A stretch of DNA of 64,000 nt from Telmatactis stephensoni (Eukaryota > Cnidaria > Anthozoa > Actiniaria > Isophelliidae). The DNA lies in the NCBI GenBank assembly GCA_029948255.1, contig JALIZF010001940.1, positions 2,596,001 through 2,660,000 on the forward strand, read 5' to 3'. Below the pieces are notes generated by a model. That model saw nothing but the letters and a program-made list of their open reading frames with translations, was not told where the DNA came from and ran no database searches. Both the position numbers and the translations under genes were made by a program. Within the stretch, counting starts at the first letter, position 1, and each line of letters starts with the position of its first letter. Below, piece by piece: positions 11,618 through 22,949 of the stretch.

Positions 11618-11907
11618 TACCCAAACGTATGTAAGGGTTTTGTTGAGGCAGACATTCACTGAGAAACTTTGATTACGGCAGTTTTAGTATGACCGTGAAA
11701 ATGGCACTAGGCATCATGACAGTCTGTTCCACACTCCTGCTGAAACTGCTTTTGTTATCTGTCTGAGTAGATATGATGATTTATACAACATGACACCCAG
11801 TTATTTTTTGTGAAAATGAGTCTTGAATGACATATGGCTCCTGGGATCATCAAGAATAGTAGAAAAAGTACTGTCTTGCTAATATTGAAATACAATGTAG
11901 ATTTTGT

Positions 11908-12130
11908 GTGGGTAGGAGTGACGTAGACCTTGTTCATGCTGGTGACAAGCATTATTGCAAGCAGCATAGGTGCGAGAAAAGACAGGCACTGCTAATGAGC
12001 AGTACATCACTGACTCTGTGTATGTTGCTTGTGAGTAAAGAAAAGCATGCATTACTAATGAGCAGTATATTACTGAGTCTATTACTTGTGCTTACGCTAA
12101 CATCATTAACTGCCATGAACCAGGAATGAA
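11908..12130 (+). repeat. Dispersed repeat, two internal units (family B, copy 1)
   Basis: Contains two imperfect tandem units of the form GAAAAG-CA-GCA-T-CTAATGAGCAGTA-ATCACTGA (11977 and 12039). The same unit occurs twice in opposite orientation at 25480-25660, so this is a dispersed repeat. The small frames here (11908-12129 and its antisense) follow the repeat and are not taken as genes. Confidence 0.5.
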
Positions 12131-12545
12131 GCACAAACAGCACTATGCTGTTTCATTAATCACCTCACTAAATTGTCATTGACAAGCAAGTAGCTCAGAA
12201 TAGAAACTGTATTATCTAATCACATCGTACCAAATCTGACACTATGGATGGCAGTATCTAGAATATAGGTCTGTCAAACAAGAATGATTGAAGTCATTTT
12301 GTCTAGAGGGCTGCCACACTCTTGTCATTTATTTTAGTTCAGGGGTGGATTTAGAGATTCTTGAGATGATTTTGGGGTGTTTTTTCTTCTTGAGACTAAT
12401 TTTCCAAAATATCCTGTGGATGGTTATCAATTTCTGTAACACTGCACACCGTCCTGACGAATTATCCCAAAATCCAACTCTGACTACGTACCTTGTGATT
12501 AGTTCTGTTGCCCACCATGTTGGGCTGGCCATTTTCAATAGACCG

Positions 12546-12692
12546 AATCGAAATATGGCGGCAAATTTGAATAACTATTGTTTTATACTGACTAGCCTCT
12601 CATTCATGTGAAAAAGCTTTGTGTTTCCACGTGAACACAAGGCTGGTCAGTCCAGAACAATAGTTATTCAAATTTGCCGCCATATTTCGATT
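12546..12692. mobile_element. Palindromic MITE, family A, copy 2 (near-perfect arms)
   Basis: Arms of 37 bp are perfect inverted repeats: AATCGAAATATGGCGGCAAA... from 12546 and the reverse complement ending at 12692. A core of about 70 bp carries GACTAGCCTCTC and a GGCTGGTCAGTC counterpart. Arm identity suggests recent activity compared with copy 1 at 10034. Confidence 0.85.
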
Positions 12693-13519
12693 TGATCAAT
12701 GACACTTTGCATGCCTTCTGACCTATTTCATAATACATGGGGTAACTTCAATAAAACTTTTACTCTTGTAAATTCTTTACCAAGTAAGTAAGTTTAATTT
12801 CCATTGAAGTTATTATTTTAGCTGCCAAGAACAACAGTGACACTTGTAAATTGCTAGGGTAAACGTTTTCTTGAAGTGACCCCGGTTCAAAAGTTTTAGA
12901 TGCTGTCCTAAATCCCACTTTATGTCATAGCCAACCCATACAAAATTTACTTTATCTAAAAGCAAAAATAGATTGTTTTAATGTATTATGGTGCTCTACA
13001 TGTGAATTTATGTTTCTGGTAATTTAAGTATATCACTGATTTGTATATAAATGTACAACAACAAAATGTGTCTCTTGTGACTTTGAAAAACTTTACAGCA
13101 GGGCTTCACTAGTTGCTCGGAACGTCTTGTCCCATTGGTTCATTACAACAAAAGAATCTATTGTTTTTATTGCCAGTTGTTTCATTTCTTTTGTTTTAGA
13201 TTCTAGAGTAATAAACCAATTGGATGGCATCTTATGAGACAGTGCAACCTTACCCAAACTTAATGGAATAGCCATCACATAATGCACTCTCATTGGCCAA
13301 GGGGTGAAAACGCATACTGCAAACCCTAAATAAACACACACAACATGTGTACTCCTCAAATTTTGGTCATTGTGAATGAACAATGTATTTTTAGACTGTA
13401 AGCAGTCCCTGCACTTTCCCCTCCACTACTTTTTCTCTCCCTTCTCACCTATATTGATATCCCCAAAGCTCCCTTCCTTGGACAGAACCTGGGATGGCAG
13501 ACTTCAACAAAATTTGAAG

Positions 13520-13758
13520 GGTTGGACCAAATACTCCAGTTTCGAGTTCATTTTGCTCAGCGTTAGCCTCAATTCCGCATAATGTATTCTTTTGTGTCGT
13601 TGATTAACCCTAGTTGGGAATAAATGGAATGTACACAAATTGAACAAAGCAAATGCTATAGAATTCCTTTGGGGTTTGCTTGATTACTTTGAATATCTTG
13701 CATCTAATCGAGGCTAACACTGAGCAACAGAGAACTCGAAACTGGAGTATTCCATCCC
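13520..13758. mobile_element. Foldback element
   Basis: ATACTCCAGTTTCGAGTTC followed by GCTCAG-GTTAGCCTC (13530-13570) is mirrored by GAGGCTAACACTGAGC and GAACTCGAAACTGGAGTAT (13710-13750). The arms are about 45 bp with a few mismatches. No coding content. Confidence 0.7.
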
Positions 13759-13759
13759 T

Positions 13760-15089
13760 TTACACAACCCTAGCCTGATTAATTTACAGATGGTTAAGGT
13801 CACTGCATTTTTCTCTAAAACAGATAACCCCTGTCCTAACCTCATTTAAAGATACAATGAGTGTTTTATTTCATCAGATGATTGATTGTACCAAAGCAAC
13901 ATTGTTGACGACAACATTGTTAGCTAGGTCTATAATAGTTACATACAATCATATGTGAATCCCCAGGGGGAGGTCACTCATCAAAGTTTTATATGGGAAA
14001 GCTGCAACCCAAGCTCAAAGATCCTATGTATTTCAAGAAGGTTGACCCTGAATATCAGACCAGAGAGCACCTAAGGTACTTGTCGTAGTGAGAACATTTA
14101 TGATAGCCTTTGATATTTGGGATAAAGAATGGTAGTCCTTGATTTGGTTGCATATGTCATACCAAGACCAAAATGCATCATGGTCAATGTATAATAAGGA
14201 TATTTTGTTTCAGGGCAAATCTCAGCAAACTTGCAAAATATTCTGGCGTATTTTAGGATACGGAGATCCCATTTGATGATTCCAGATGATAAGATAAAGA
14301 GACCTGTCAATTACAGAAAGATATCCTTATTAGGTGTCGGTAATGAGAGGTTTTACAGGGTTCACGGAGGGGGAGGGGCTGGTATAGCCCCACCACTTTT
14401 TCCTTTTTCCCATACTAGTCTCTTATATTTTCCAATCTTTAGCCCACCACTTTTTTCCATACTGGTCTCTTATATAGCCCGCGCACCGGCCACTTTTAGG
14501 GTGCTGCGCTGTCTCTGTTTAACGGTAGCTTTCAAAGAAAATCGTCCCCTTCCATAAATAATAATCTATACAAAGTAGTTTTTTTACTCATTCTCAATCT
14601 CTCCATTCCAGTCTGGGGAAAAAATATCTGGGGGAGGAGGAGATAGGTGGAACACGTAGATATTGTCAAAAGTCAATGGATGGTTGCTCATCAGCATGAG
14701 CCAAAAATAGCGCGTGATTCGTGAATGAATGCGCGGGTCAAGTTCAACTGTGGTAAACTATCTACAAGTGCCCTCGCGGGATGAAGTACGGGTTTCGGGA
14801 CCAAATGGTTTGCTATTTATAGCATCAGCGTGACTGCAGCAAAACTAGCCGTGTGATACGTAATAGAATGTGTCTTGAGAAAGGTCAGTCTTTTCTTTAG
14901 TGAAATCCAACAGCCACGACAAGATCGGCTAAGAAATTTGATTTATTACGGAAATTAAACTCAAACCGTTTGCTAAGTGAAATCTTTCCAAGTGGGGGAC
15001 TCCTGACTCCCTGAAAATTGATAAAAACTATGAGGATGGGAGACCGATTGAAACTCTAGAGTCGTAGCTAATCGCTGGCATTCGGGAAA
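13760..15089. other. Spacer with repeat fragments
   Basis: No gene. A block at about 14150-14290 shares the words ACCAAGACCAAAATGCAT and TTTTAGGATA-GGAG with the element at 48683-48966. 14350-14530 is C-rich with CCCACCACTTTTT repeated twice. Confidence 0.35.
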
Positions 15090-15312
15090 GAAAGAAACTT
15101 ATGAAAGAAAAAGGAAAACGAGAGAAAAAGAAAGGGAAAGAATTAATCGAAAAAGAGAGTGAAGACGGAGAGAAAGATAGAAAGAAAGAGAGGGAGAAGG
15201 GAGAAGGAAAAAATCAAAGAAATAGGGAAGGAAGAAAACAAGAAAGGAAGAAAGAAAGGAAGGAAGGAAGAAAGAAAGAAAGAAGAAAGGAAGGAGGGAA
15301 GGAAAGAAAATA
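15090..15312 (+). repeat. Purine microsatellite (GAAA/GGAA)
   Basis: Almost pure A/G on the plus strand. The lysine/glutamate frames on plus and the Phe/Leu frames on minus across it are artefacts of composition. Confidence 0.85.
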
Positions 15313-16144
15313 GAAAAAAAAGTCACGCACAAAAGCATCAAGAAAGTCTCCAACACCGGTTTATAGCTAGAGTTTATGTCGCTTTATTTTGGAGAAAATA
15401 AAACATCGAATCAATCCCTTCCAGATCCGGGAGCTTGAAATTTGAACTGACTTACCTCAGCAACTTGATCGTCTTGGTCCTATTGGTTGCCCATCGGAAG
15501 CCTCGAATTTGTTTTCCGGTTTTCTGACCTTCAACAAACTGATCAGATCTGGTGTCCCGATAAAAGTCAGGCTTAATTTTCGTTTCCACGTGGCTGAAGA
15601 CATATAGGGTCAAGAATGGGTGTGTATAGGACGTAACGTTCCATTGAGCGCGGGAAAATCCCAACACGGGTCCCCAAGGGAGCGTGGGCACAAATGTGGA
15701 GAAAACTTTGGAAGCATAACCCCTGCCACAGAAAATTTATTCAAAATCCATGAGTTCTTGTAAAAGTGAGGAAAAATGTGTATTTTAAGAAATAGCCTTA
15801 ACCCTCCCCGCACAAATCTATTTTGCCCCATTGTTTCTGAAACATTCCCATCAATCAACGCGGCCATAATAGGTAAATTTAGTTTAAAACTCATTACAGA
15901 GATATTTATGGAATTTCCAATAGGAAGGAAGGTATTTTTCAAATGCATTCAATTATTTCCTCCGAGAAAAGACATTTTTCCTTGGAAACTAAAGAAAGAA
16001 TTTTAGTCATGCGTAATATGACCAATAGCACTCCCCACCCCTCCCTCCTGAGATAAAGCACACTCTGTGCAAACACAAGACAAGACAAGAAGGCCGAATG
16101 ATGTGGAAAAGTTAAGAGTGAATTTTTATGCTTTTGAGCTCAAA

Positions 16145-19100
16145 ATGTCCATGAAAGAGACTCCTAGAGGTTCAGATGAGAATTTAACTGCTTCATCGGA
16201 TAGTTTTTGGGAAGTTGGAAATTACAGAAGGACTGTTAAGCGGATAGATGATGGAGCAAAGTTGTGTGACGAATTTATGAAGCTAATCGCTGAGAGAGCT
16301 GAGATCGAAGCTAAGTACGCCTCTAAGCTCGAGAAATGGGCGAAAAAGTGGGAAGATGCTATCAAATTAGGTCCAGAATACAACACTATGGAGGCAGCAA
16401 TGAAAGGGGCTGTTAACGAAGCGAATTCTCGTTCAAATGTGCACGTAAAGTGTAAAGAAGACTTGATGAGTAACGTTTATGAACTGATAAAGAAGTGGAA
16501 ACTCGAGAATTATCATAAATCGCTTTTCCAATGGAAAGAGACTAAAGAAGCTGAAGATGGATTTGCTAAAGCTCAGAAACCCTGGGCTAAGTTTCTAATG
16601 AAAGTTATGAGGGCAAAAAAAGCTTATCATGCAGCTACTAAAGCGAAAGAGCAAGCTGAGAAACAAGTCAGTGATGCAAACCACGACGTTAGTTTTCCAC
16701 CAGAAAAACTCAAAAAGCTGGAAGACGTTGTAGAAAAAAAGAAAGACGACATGGAGAAGTGTAAAGCTAAATACGAGAGGAGATTAGAGGAAATAACTAA
16801 TGAATACAACGATACTTATGCTGAAGGAATGACTCGACAGTTTGAAAAGTGTCAAGAATTTGAAGAAAAACGACTAGAGTTTATGAAAGAGACTCTCATG
16901 AAATACTACCATAGTTTGAATATTTCTGAAGTTCAAAAGTAAGTAATTTGTTTGTTAACTTGATTCAGTGTGTTATAACTTGAAAGTCAGCTAACTTATA
17001 TATTCAGATGGCTTCAGATGGGACTAAATCTTTTGTTAAAGTTGCAGTTTCTTGAGTGTGTTTCAACCCAAATCGAAATGAGTATAATATTTCAGTTTCA
17101 TAAAATACAAGAAAATACGGCTCAGTGATTTTTAAGAATTTTGGTCCAAATTCAACATAAATTTAATTTTATGTTTATAAATACTAAAAAAATCACGGAA
17201 TTCAAAATCTTATAAATTTAGATTGCTTCAATTTGTCAATTTCAATACCGGTAAATTAAAATACATTTTGTCAATAACAATTCAAAAGTTCAATTCTTCG
17301 AATAAGCTTAATCATAATTCTTTGCAAATGAACTATTCTTTTACCCCAGAATGTTTTTGTTTATAATATAAATAACACAGTTAGATTTATAGTAAATAAA
17401 GCAGTTTCACATTCTTTAATAAATTCATTACAGTTCAATTATTATTTTGTGGCATTCTTATCATAAGCTTGTCAGAATTGTAATGAATTAATGGACCTTT
17501 TTATTCAAATCTTTTTAGCAATTTATTCATTGATAATTTTGTGGTTTTATAATGTTAAACTTACTATTATATAAATGACTGATAAAAAGCCTGATAAAGG
17601 CACAATGTTCTACATACATGTAGTAAACTCCATCAAAGCCGAGATGTCTGCAAAACACCTTTCTCGCAGGAAGGTTGATTGTTCATTGTAAAGACCAGCA
17701 GTGAACATTTAAAAGAGGTGATCATTGTAGAGAGGTGGTCATTGTACAGAGGTGGTCATTATAGAGAGGTGGTCATTGTAGAGAGGTGGTCATTGTGCAG
17801 AGGTGGTCATTGTACAGAGGTGGTCATTGTACAGAGGTGGTCATTGTACAGAGGTGATCATTGTAAAGAGGTGATCATTGTACAGAGGTGGTCATTGTAC
17901 AGAGGTGGTCATTGTACAGAGATGGTCATTGTATAGAGGTGATCATTGTACAGAGGTGGTCATTGTACAGAGGTGGTCATTGTACAGAGGTGGTCATTGT
18001 ACAGAGGTGATCATTGTACAGAGGTGGTCATTGTACAGAGGTGGTCATTGTACAGAGGTGGTCACTGTAGAGAGGTGGTCATTGTGCATGAGGTGGTCAT
18101 TGTACAGAGGTGGTCATTGTGCAGAGGTGGTCATTGTACAGAGGTGGTCATTGTAAAGAGGTGGTCATTATACAAAGATAGTCACCGTAATTTAACACAG
18201 CTAGACTACCAGCGTTATTAATATTTCTGTTTTATCACAGATTCTCTGACATCTTTGTTCATATGAGTACAACATTCCAACTAGCAAACAGTCAACAAGA
18301 TTTAGGACTGGTGGGCAAGATATCATGGTACAGCAATGCCCCACAATTGGCCTGTTTTTGAGGTAAGTTTAGCATAATCCCTGGAGGGGACGATGGTGGG
18401 TGCTCCTTGCATTGAACTAAATGAAGAGAAAAGGGCTGTCTCATTTAAAAATTTGGTACCTTTTTCAAGATCACCACAGGGAATATTATCGTTAGGTGTT
18501 TTACAACAAAAATTGTTGCATCGCGACCAGCAAATTACAAATTTTGTTTTGATTTTGGGTTTTTCTGAGCCGTCAATCAGTTTGGGGGTGGAGCTTCTTT
18601 CAAATCAACCAATCACTGAACAAGTTCGTGAAAGCTCTGCCCCCAAGAATGATGGACGGATGAGAAAAGACCAAAATCTTACTGACATTAGAGGTCATGA
18701 TGCAATGATTTTCGCTGTAATTTAAGTCACTTGATAAAACATCTGTATAACTCACCATGATTTTCTAAAATTAATGTATGTCCACTGTGATCCTTCTAAG
18801 TGCTTTAAGGGACTAAAAGGTTTTCTAAAAGTGGTGAATTACCATTAATTAGTATTATATTTAATAGGAAGCCTGTGGGATTCCAAAAGGTCAATCTAAA
18901 AGTATATTTATATCAACTCCAATTCTAAACAAACTTTGGCCCAAATCTACTGAAGTTACGTCAGGTGGCATTGCATATTCTGGTCTTAAGTCTGATAGCA
19001 GTGCAGATAGTATAGAGACTAGACATTCACAAACAGTGATAGCAAGACAGAGAAACAGTGACGATAATAGAATAGCATGTATGCCACTTCTAGGTGAGTC

Positions 19101-21854
19101 TTTGAAACAAATATTTTGTTAAAGAGACGGTAAGTGCTTTGTCTTTAAGTCATCGTAGAAATGGATTGAAACAGATGCTTGTATCCATCTATCCCTCTAT
19201 TTTTCCATCCATCCATATCCACATTTTGTTGACACCTGTGACTGTGTTAGTACTGTGTTTTCTATAAAAACATTCAAAATTTGAAGTTGAACTTGCTTAA
19301 ATTACTGTAACATTTGATCCCATTATTTACCTTGATAGATATAGCTGACGACTCATATTGTACTATCCCCGAGTATAACACTAGTAGACAGAATATGGAT
19401 AGAGACCACACCCACAGTCAGGTATAATGCCCAGCTGAATCTTTACGATTAGATAGCAAACTGAACCAAACCGAAGAGGTACAGACAGGCAGACAGCCAA
19501 GCAAATACCAGATAGACGTGGGGAAGGGGTTTGTCCACAAATGAAGAGAGACTTAATTCAAAAGGACTATAGAGTATATAATAGTTATAATTCATATACT
19601 AATTGGTATAATATGCTTGATCTGATTGGTTGCAAGATGTGTGTGATTACATTACACACACACATAGATGATGATGCCCCCCCCTTCCCCTTCCCCTTCA
19701 GAATTTCCGATTTTTCCATGGCGGTATTTGGACACTTTCTGAAACTAACATATGAAGCTACAGAATCCCAACGTTTTATCATTAGGATTACTTAGTATCA
19801 TTATTATAATTGATAATTAATAATATTATCATTATAATATAGGAATATGATGAGATGCAGACAGCACAAAAGCCTACACAGTTGCAATATGTTGCCAATT
19901 CAAATCAAGCTCAGTTAACAGGATTTAAAGAAGTAAATCATGAGCCACGCCCTCCATCACCGCCTCCATCATACACTGGAGAGTATGCAAATGAAGATAA
20001 TCCTGAAACTAATGTTTATGACCAACCAAAGTAAGTTATTAATGGACTTATTGTAGATAGATAATAGTTATACAATGGTTTCGAGTGGAATATCAAGTGA
20101 CGAGTGGGATATCCATGGTATGCTACAAGAAACCATTGTATAACTATTTTATCCCACACCATAGAAAATACAACCAATAACCACAATGTCTCATGGAAAG
20201 AGACAGTTGAATACTGCCTATTATTATATAACTATGACGTATTTTACCATATAAGGATGAGAGAACTAAGCAAATATGAGGCCGTATTATATGCTGTATT
20301 ACATAGGTGAAAACTGGTTGGCCATATTTTTCATAAAATAATCGGAGAATGGGAAACTAAGAAGCAGTTATATAATAAATCCTTTATTAGATATTTTCTT
20401 GTGTATTACGGGCTGACATTTTACTCATCACTTGTATTTTGCCTCGCCTAAAGGCTCGGCAAAATACATACGCGACTCGTAAAATATCAGCCCGTAATAC
20501 ACAAGAAAACATCTAATAAGTGGTATATATACAACACCTTTCCTGCTTTCTGATTGGTTGTATTTTGTACGTGAATCACTTTGAGTGGCATGTAGGTGTG
20601 AATAAGGCAAACCTGCACCTAATGTTTGTGCTTATGTTGTATGTCACACATGAATTTTATAAAGGTTCAAAGGTTCAAAGGTTTTTATTTACCATGTATT
20701 GAATAATAAATAATAAATACCATGTATTGAATAATAAATGGAGGGAGTAAGAGTTACAACCCAAGGGGTTAAGACAAAACACTCCTACACCCTGGTATAC
20801 TTATAAAAAACACACGAAAGAAATAGTAGAGAGGGAAAATGGGTTACAAAGTTAGTGAAAATAGTATAATAACAATATTTACAATGATGAGAATAATAAA
20901 TTTACATATATACTTAACAATATATTAACTATAAATAAGAAGTCACGAAGAAATAAGGAAGTGTTTGAATTTTTTTCTAAAGGACGTAATAGACGAAGAG
21001 TTTTTTATTTCGAGTGGTATTTCATTCCAGTTTCTGGCTGCACTATAGTCCACACCAAACTGACCATAATTCAAGTTTTTTCGAGGAACGAAAATATTTT
21101 TGTTTTTCTTTGATCTTGTATTATATTGATAAATTTAAAAAGTTGAACAGTTATATTATATGGATGGCAGAGACGATGGGGGTGGGATGTTGAGACATAA
21201 TTTCAGTAAGAATACAGACACAGTCCAACACACTAAAGTTTTATTATCAAGAACTTAGCCCCTGCACTTTCAAAAGTGCTCTGTTGTAGCTGTATTATAA
21301 TGGACATTATTATATTGTTTTGCTGTAGCAATTTCTGTTCCAATCGAATCCAGTTTTTATGATCACTAGTGCAAGCCACTTATTTCTGTTAGAGTACTAA
21401 CTTAAGGGCTATATGTTCAAAAACAAACCAAGTGACACTGATGAAACCCTGACTTGTCCTTTGGAATCGAAGAGAATTTAGAATAGATTATCTGATCATA
21501 CTCTCAGTCTGTTCTTGCGGGGAATTCCATTGTTAAATCTTTGTGCATCTCTCTGTTTAATGCTTAATGTCTTTTTTGTTTATTTTTCAAAGTCCTTTTG
21601 GTCATAAAGAATCAATAGACGACAATCCACCTGATCAAGATCAATGGGGATCAGAACCACCACCCCTCCCCATGGATATTGGGGTTCCTGTGCGAGCTTT
21701 ATATGACTATGAACAAGTTGAAGAAGACGAGTTATCGTTCCAGGCCGGTGACATCTTGACAAAGCTCTCAGAGGTGGATGACCAAGGATGGTGTTTGGGA
21801 AGGTTTGAAGGACGGGAGGGGCTAATCCCTGCCGACTATGTTGAAGCAGTATGA
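16145..21854 (+). CDS. PACSIN: PACSIN/syndapin (F-BAR and SH3 endocytic adaptor)
   Basis: Exons: 16145-16938, 18241-18362, 18868-19093, 19339-19421, 19843-20030, 21593-21854; all introns are GT-AG. The F-BAR domain starts at [18 protein letters not shown] and contains [20 protein letters not shown] and [13 protein letters not shown], all PACSIN hallmarks; it bends membranes as a dimer. Exon 2 ends in [12 protein letters not shown], the family's WPxFE block. A variable linker follows, with an NPF motif formed across the last splice junction (NPF motifs bind EHD proteins) and a Pro-rich PPPLPM stretch. The C-terminal SH3 domain ([17 protein letters not shown] to PADYVEAV) in vertebrates binds dynamin and N-WASP. 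Exon phases fit a 557-residue protein only if one G of the GG at 18305-18306 is removed: the frame reads QQDL before it and DWWARYHG after it. ATG 16145 is the first Met in a leader that looks non-coding upstream; Met 16151 is an alternative. Confidence 0.93.
17713..18190 (+). repeat. 17-bp minisatellite, about 28 units, in PACSIN intron 1
   Basis: Unit ATTGTACAGAGGTGGTC, with variants AGAGAG and AAAGAG and GGTGATC. Because 17 is not a multiple of 3, all forward frames read as pseudo-proteins rich in [11 protein letters not shown]; these are not genes. The same unit in reverse orientation makes an array in a DNMT3 intron at 43628-43835, and a single unit lies at about 23630-23655. Confidence 0.95.
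20063..20148. mobile_element. Short foldback in PACSIN intron 5
   Basis: AATAGTTATACAATGGTTT at 20063 is mirrored by AAACCATTGTATAACTATT ending at 20148; the ATATCA and GATATC pair inside. Non-coding. Confidence 0.65.
20385..20519. mobile_element. Foldback element in PACSIN intron 5
   Basis: TATTAGAT-TTTTCTTGTGTA and TTACGGGCTGA-ATTTTAC are mirrored at 20478-20519 with few mismatches (arms about 40 bp). The centre has a smaller hairpin around GCCTCGCCTAAAGGC-GGC. Together with 20063-20148 this may be remnants of one larger element. Confidence 0.7.
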
Positions 21855-21940
21855 TAAATATATGCCATTCGTAGTTAAATTAGAATATGAGACCAGTCAT
21901 TATTTTAGAGAGACATAGATGCTGATGTATGTGCTGTAGA

Positions 21941-22295
21941 ATGAGCTTTTATCAGGTATTTTTAGATTCATAAAACAGAAAAAGAATTACCAGAGCTGGA
22001 AAGAGCATGCTAAAATTAGCAAGACAGTGAAGTTTGAAGGAATTAAATCCAAACTCGCACAAATATGAATGTTTGAAAAGTGTGAATTTGTAAGAAAACC
22101 TTTGCTGGTAGGTATCTCTTGACTACCAGCGAATGTTTTCATACAAAATTTCGATTTCAGAAAATTCATATCTTCGTGAGTTTGAAAGTTACTTCATTCA
22201 AACAGCACAGTTTTACAAATTTTGACATGCTCTTTCCAGCTATGGTAATAATATTTCTGTACTGTGACTTTTGGAATTATAGATAAAAGCTCATT
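21941..22295. mobile_element. MITE family C, copy 1 (355 bp), in PACSIN 3' region
   Basis: Begins ATGAGCTTTTATC and ends GATAAAAGCTCAT. Inside are CTGGAAAGAGCATG and CATGCTCTTTCCAGC as subterminal inverted repeats, and a central TGCTGGTAGG/CTACCAGC hairpin. Copies 2 and 3 are at 37834-38173 and 45820-46167. An AATAAA at 22318-22323 just after it could be the PACSIN polyadenylation signal, which would put the element inside the 3' UTR. Confidence 0.8.
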
Positions 22296-22574
22296 GAAGG
22301 GGGCCTTGTTAGAAAATAATAAAGAAAGTCTGACAAGCACTTCACCTTTATAATGCTGGGTGATATTCTACTGAAAATTGAGTTGATCAGTTTGTCATGT
22401 CAATAGGTGGATGGGCATTTATTGCAAATTTGTTTCTATGTGAATAATCACAACCAAACTTTGCAGAACTTTTTACATTTTATATCAATAAGGCAAATAG
22501 CACTGCAGTTTCTAAATAATTAAAATTATTATTTTGGAATATTACACCAGCATAGACCCATATCACGCAAACAT

Positions 22575-22941
22575 GGCATTATAAATTATTTGATTTATTG
22601 GAAAAAAGAATTCACTATCAAATTTGTCACTTTGATATTAGTAAAATTGCAAAGTTTCGGGGACATTGCTATTAAAGTGATGAAGATATGAATATTTAAA
22701 ACTTAGCATTTTTGCAAAGAAATGTATGTGGATGGGCAGTATTACATGCCAGACAAGCCTTGTTATCATGCTAAACACATACATTTCTTTATAAAAATTC
22801 CACAAAAATATCTAGCTTCAAAAATTCATAAACTATCAGTTTAAGGGCCAACTTTACGAAACTCTGCAACTTTATTAATACCAATGTGATGAATTTGATA
22901 TTGAATTCATTTTTCCAACAAATAAAATACTTAATAATGTC
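22575..22941. mobile_element. Old foldback element
   Basis: ATTTATTGGAAAAAAGAATTC and ATCAAATTTGTCA-TTGATATTA-TAAA are mirrored, with mismatches, between 22855 and 22941. The centre holds AAATGTATGTGGATGG with a mirrored ACACATACATTT. Related ATGTATGTTGATTGG / CCAACATACAT sequence recurs at 62848-62890. Non-coding. Confidence 0.55.
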
Positions 22942-22949
22942 ACACTTTT

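Noticed and set aside
15099..15401. Lys/Glu-rich and Phe/Leu-rich frames
   Set aside because: Purine-tract artefacts.
17679..18221. Overlapping plus-strand frames rich in [11 protein letters not shown]
   Set aside because: They are the three frames of a 17-bp minisatellite without stops.
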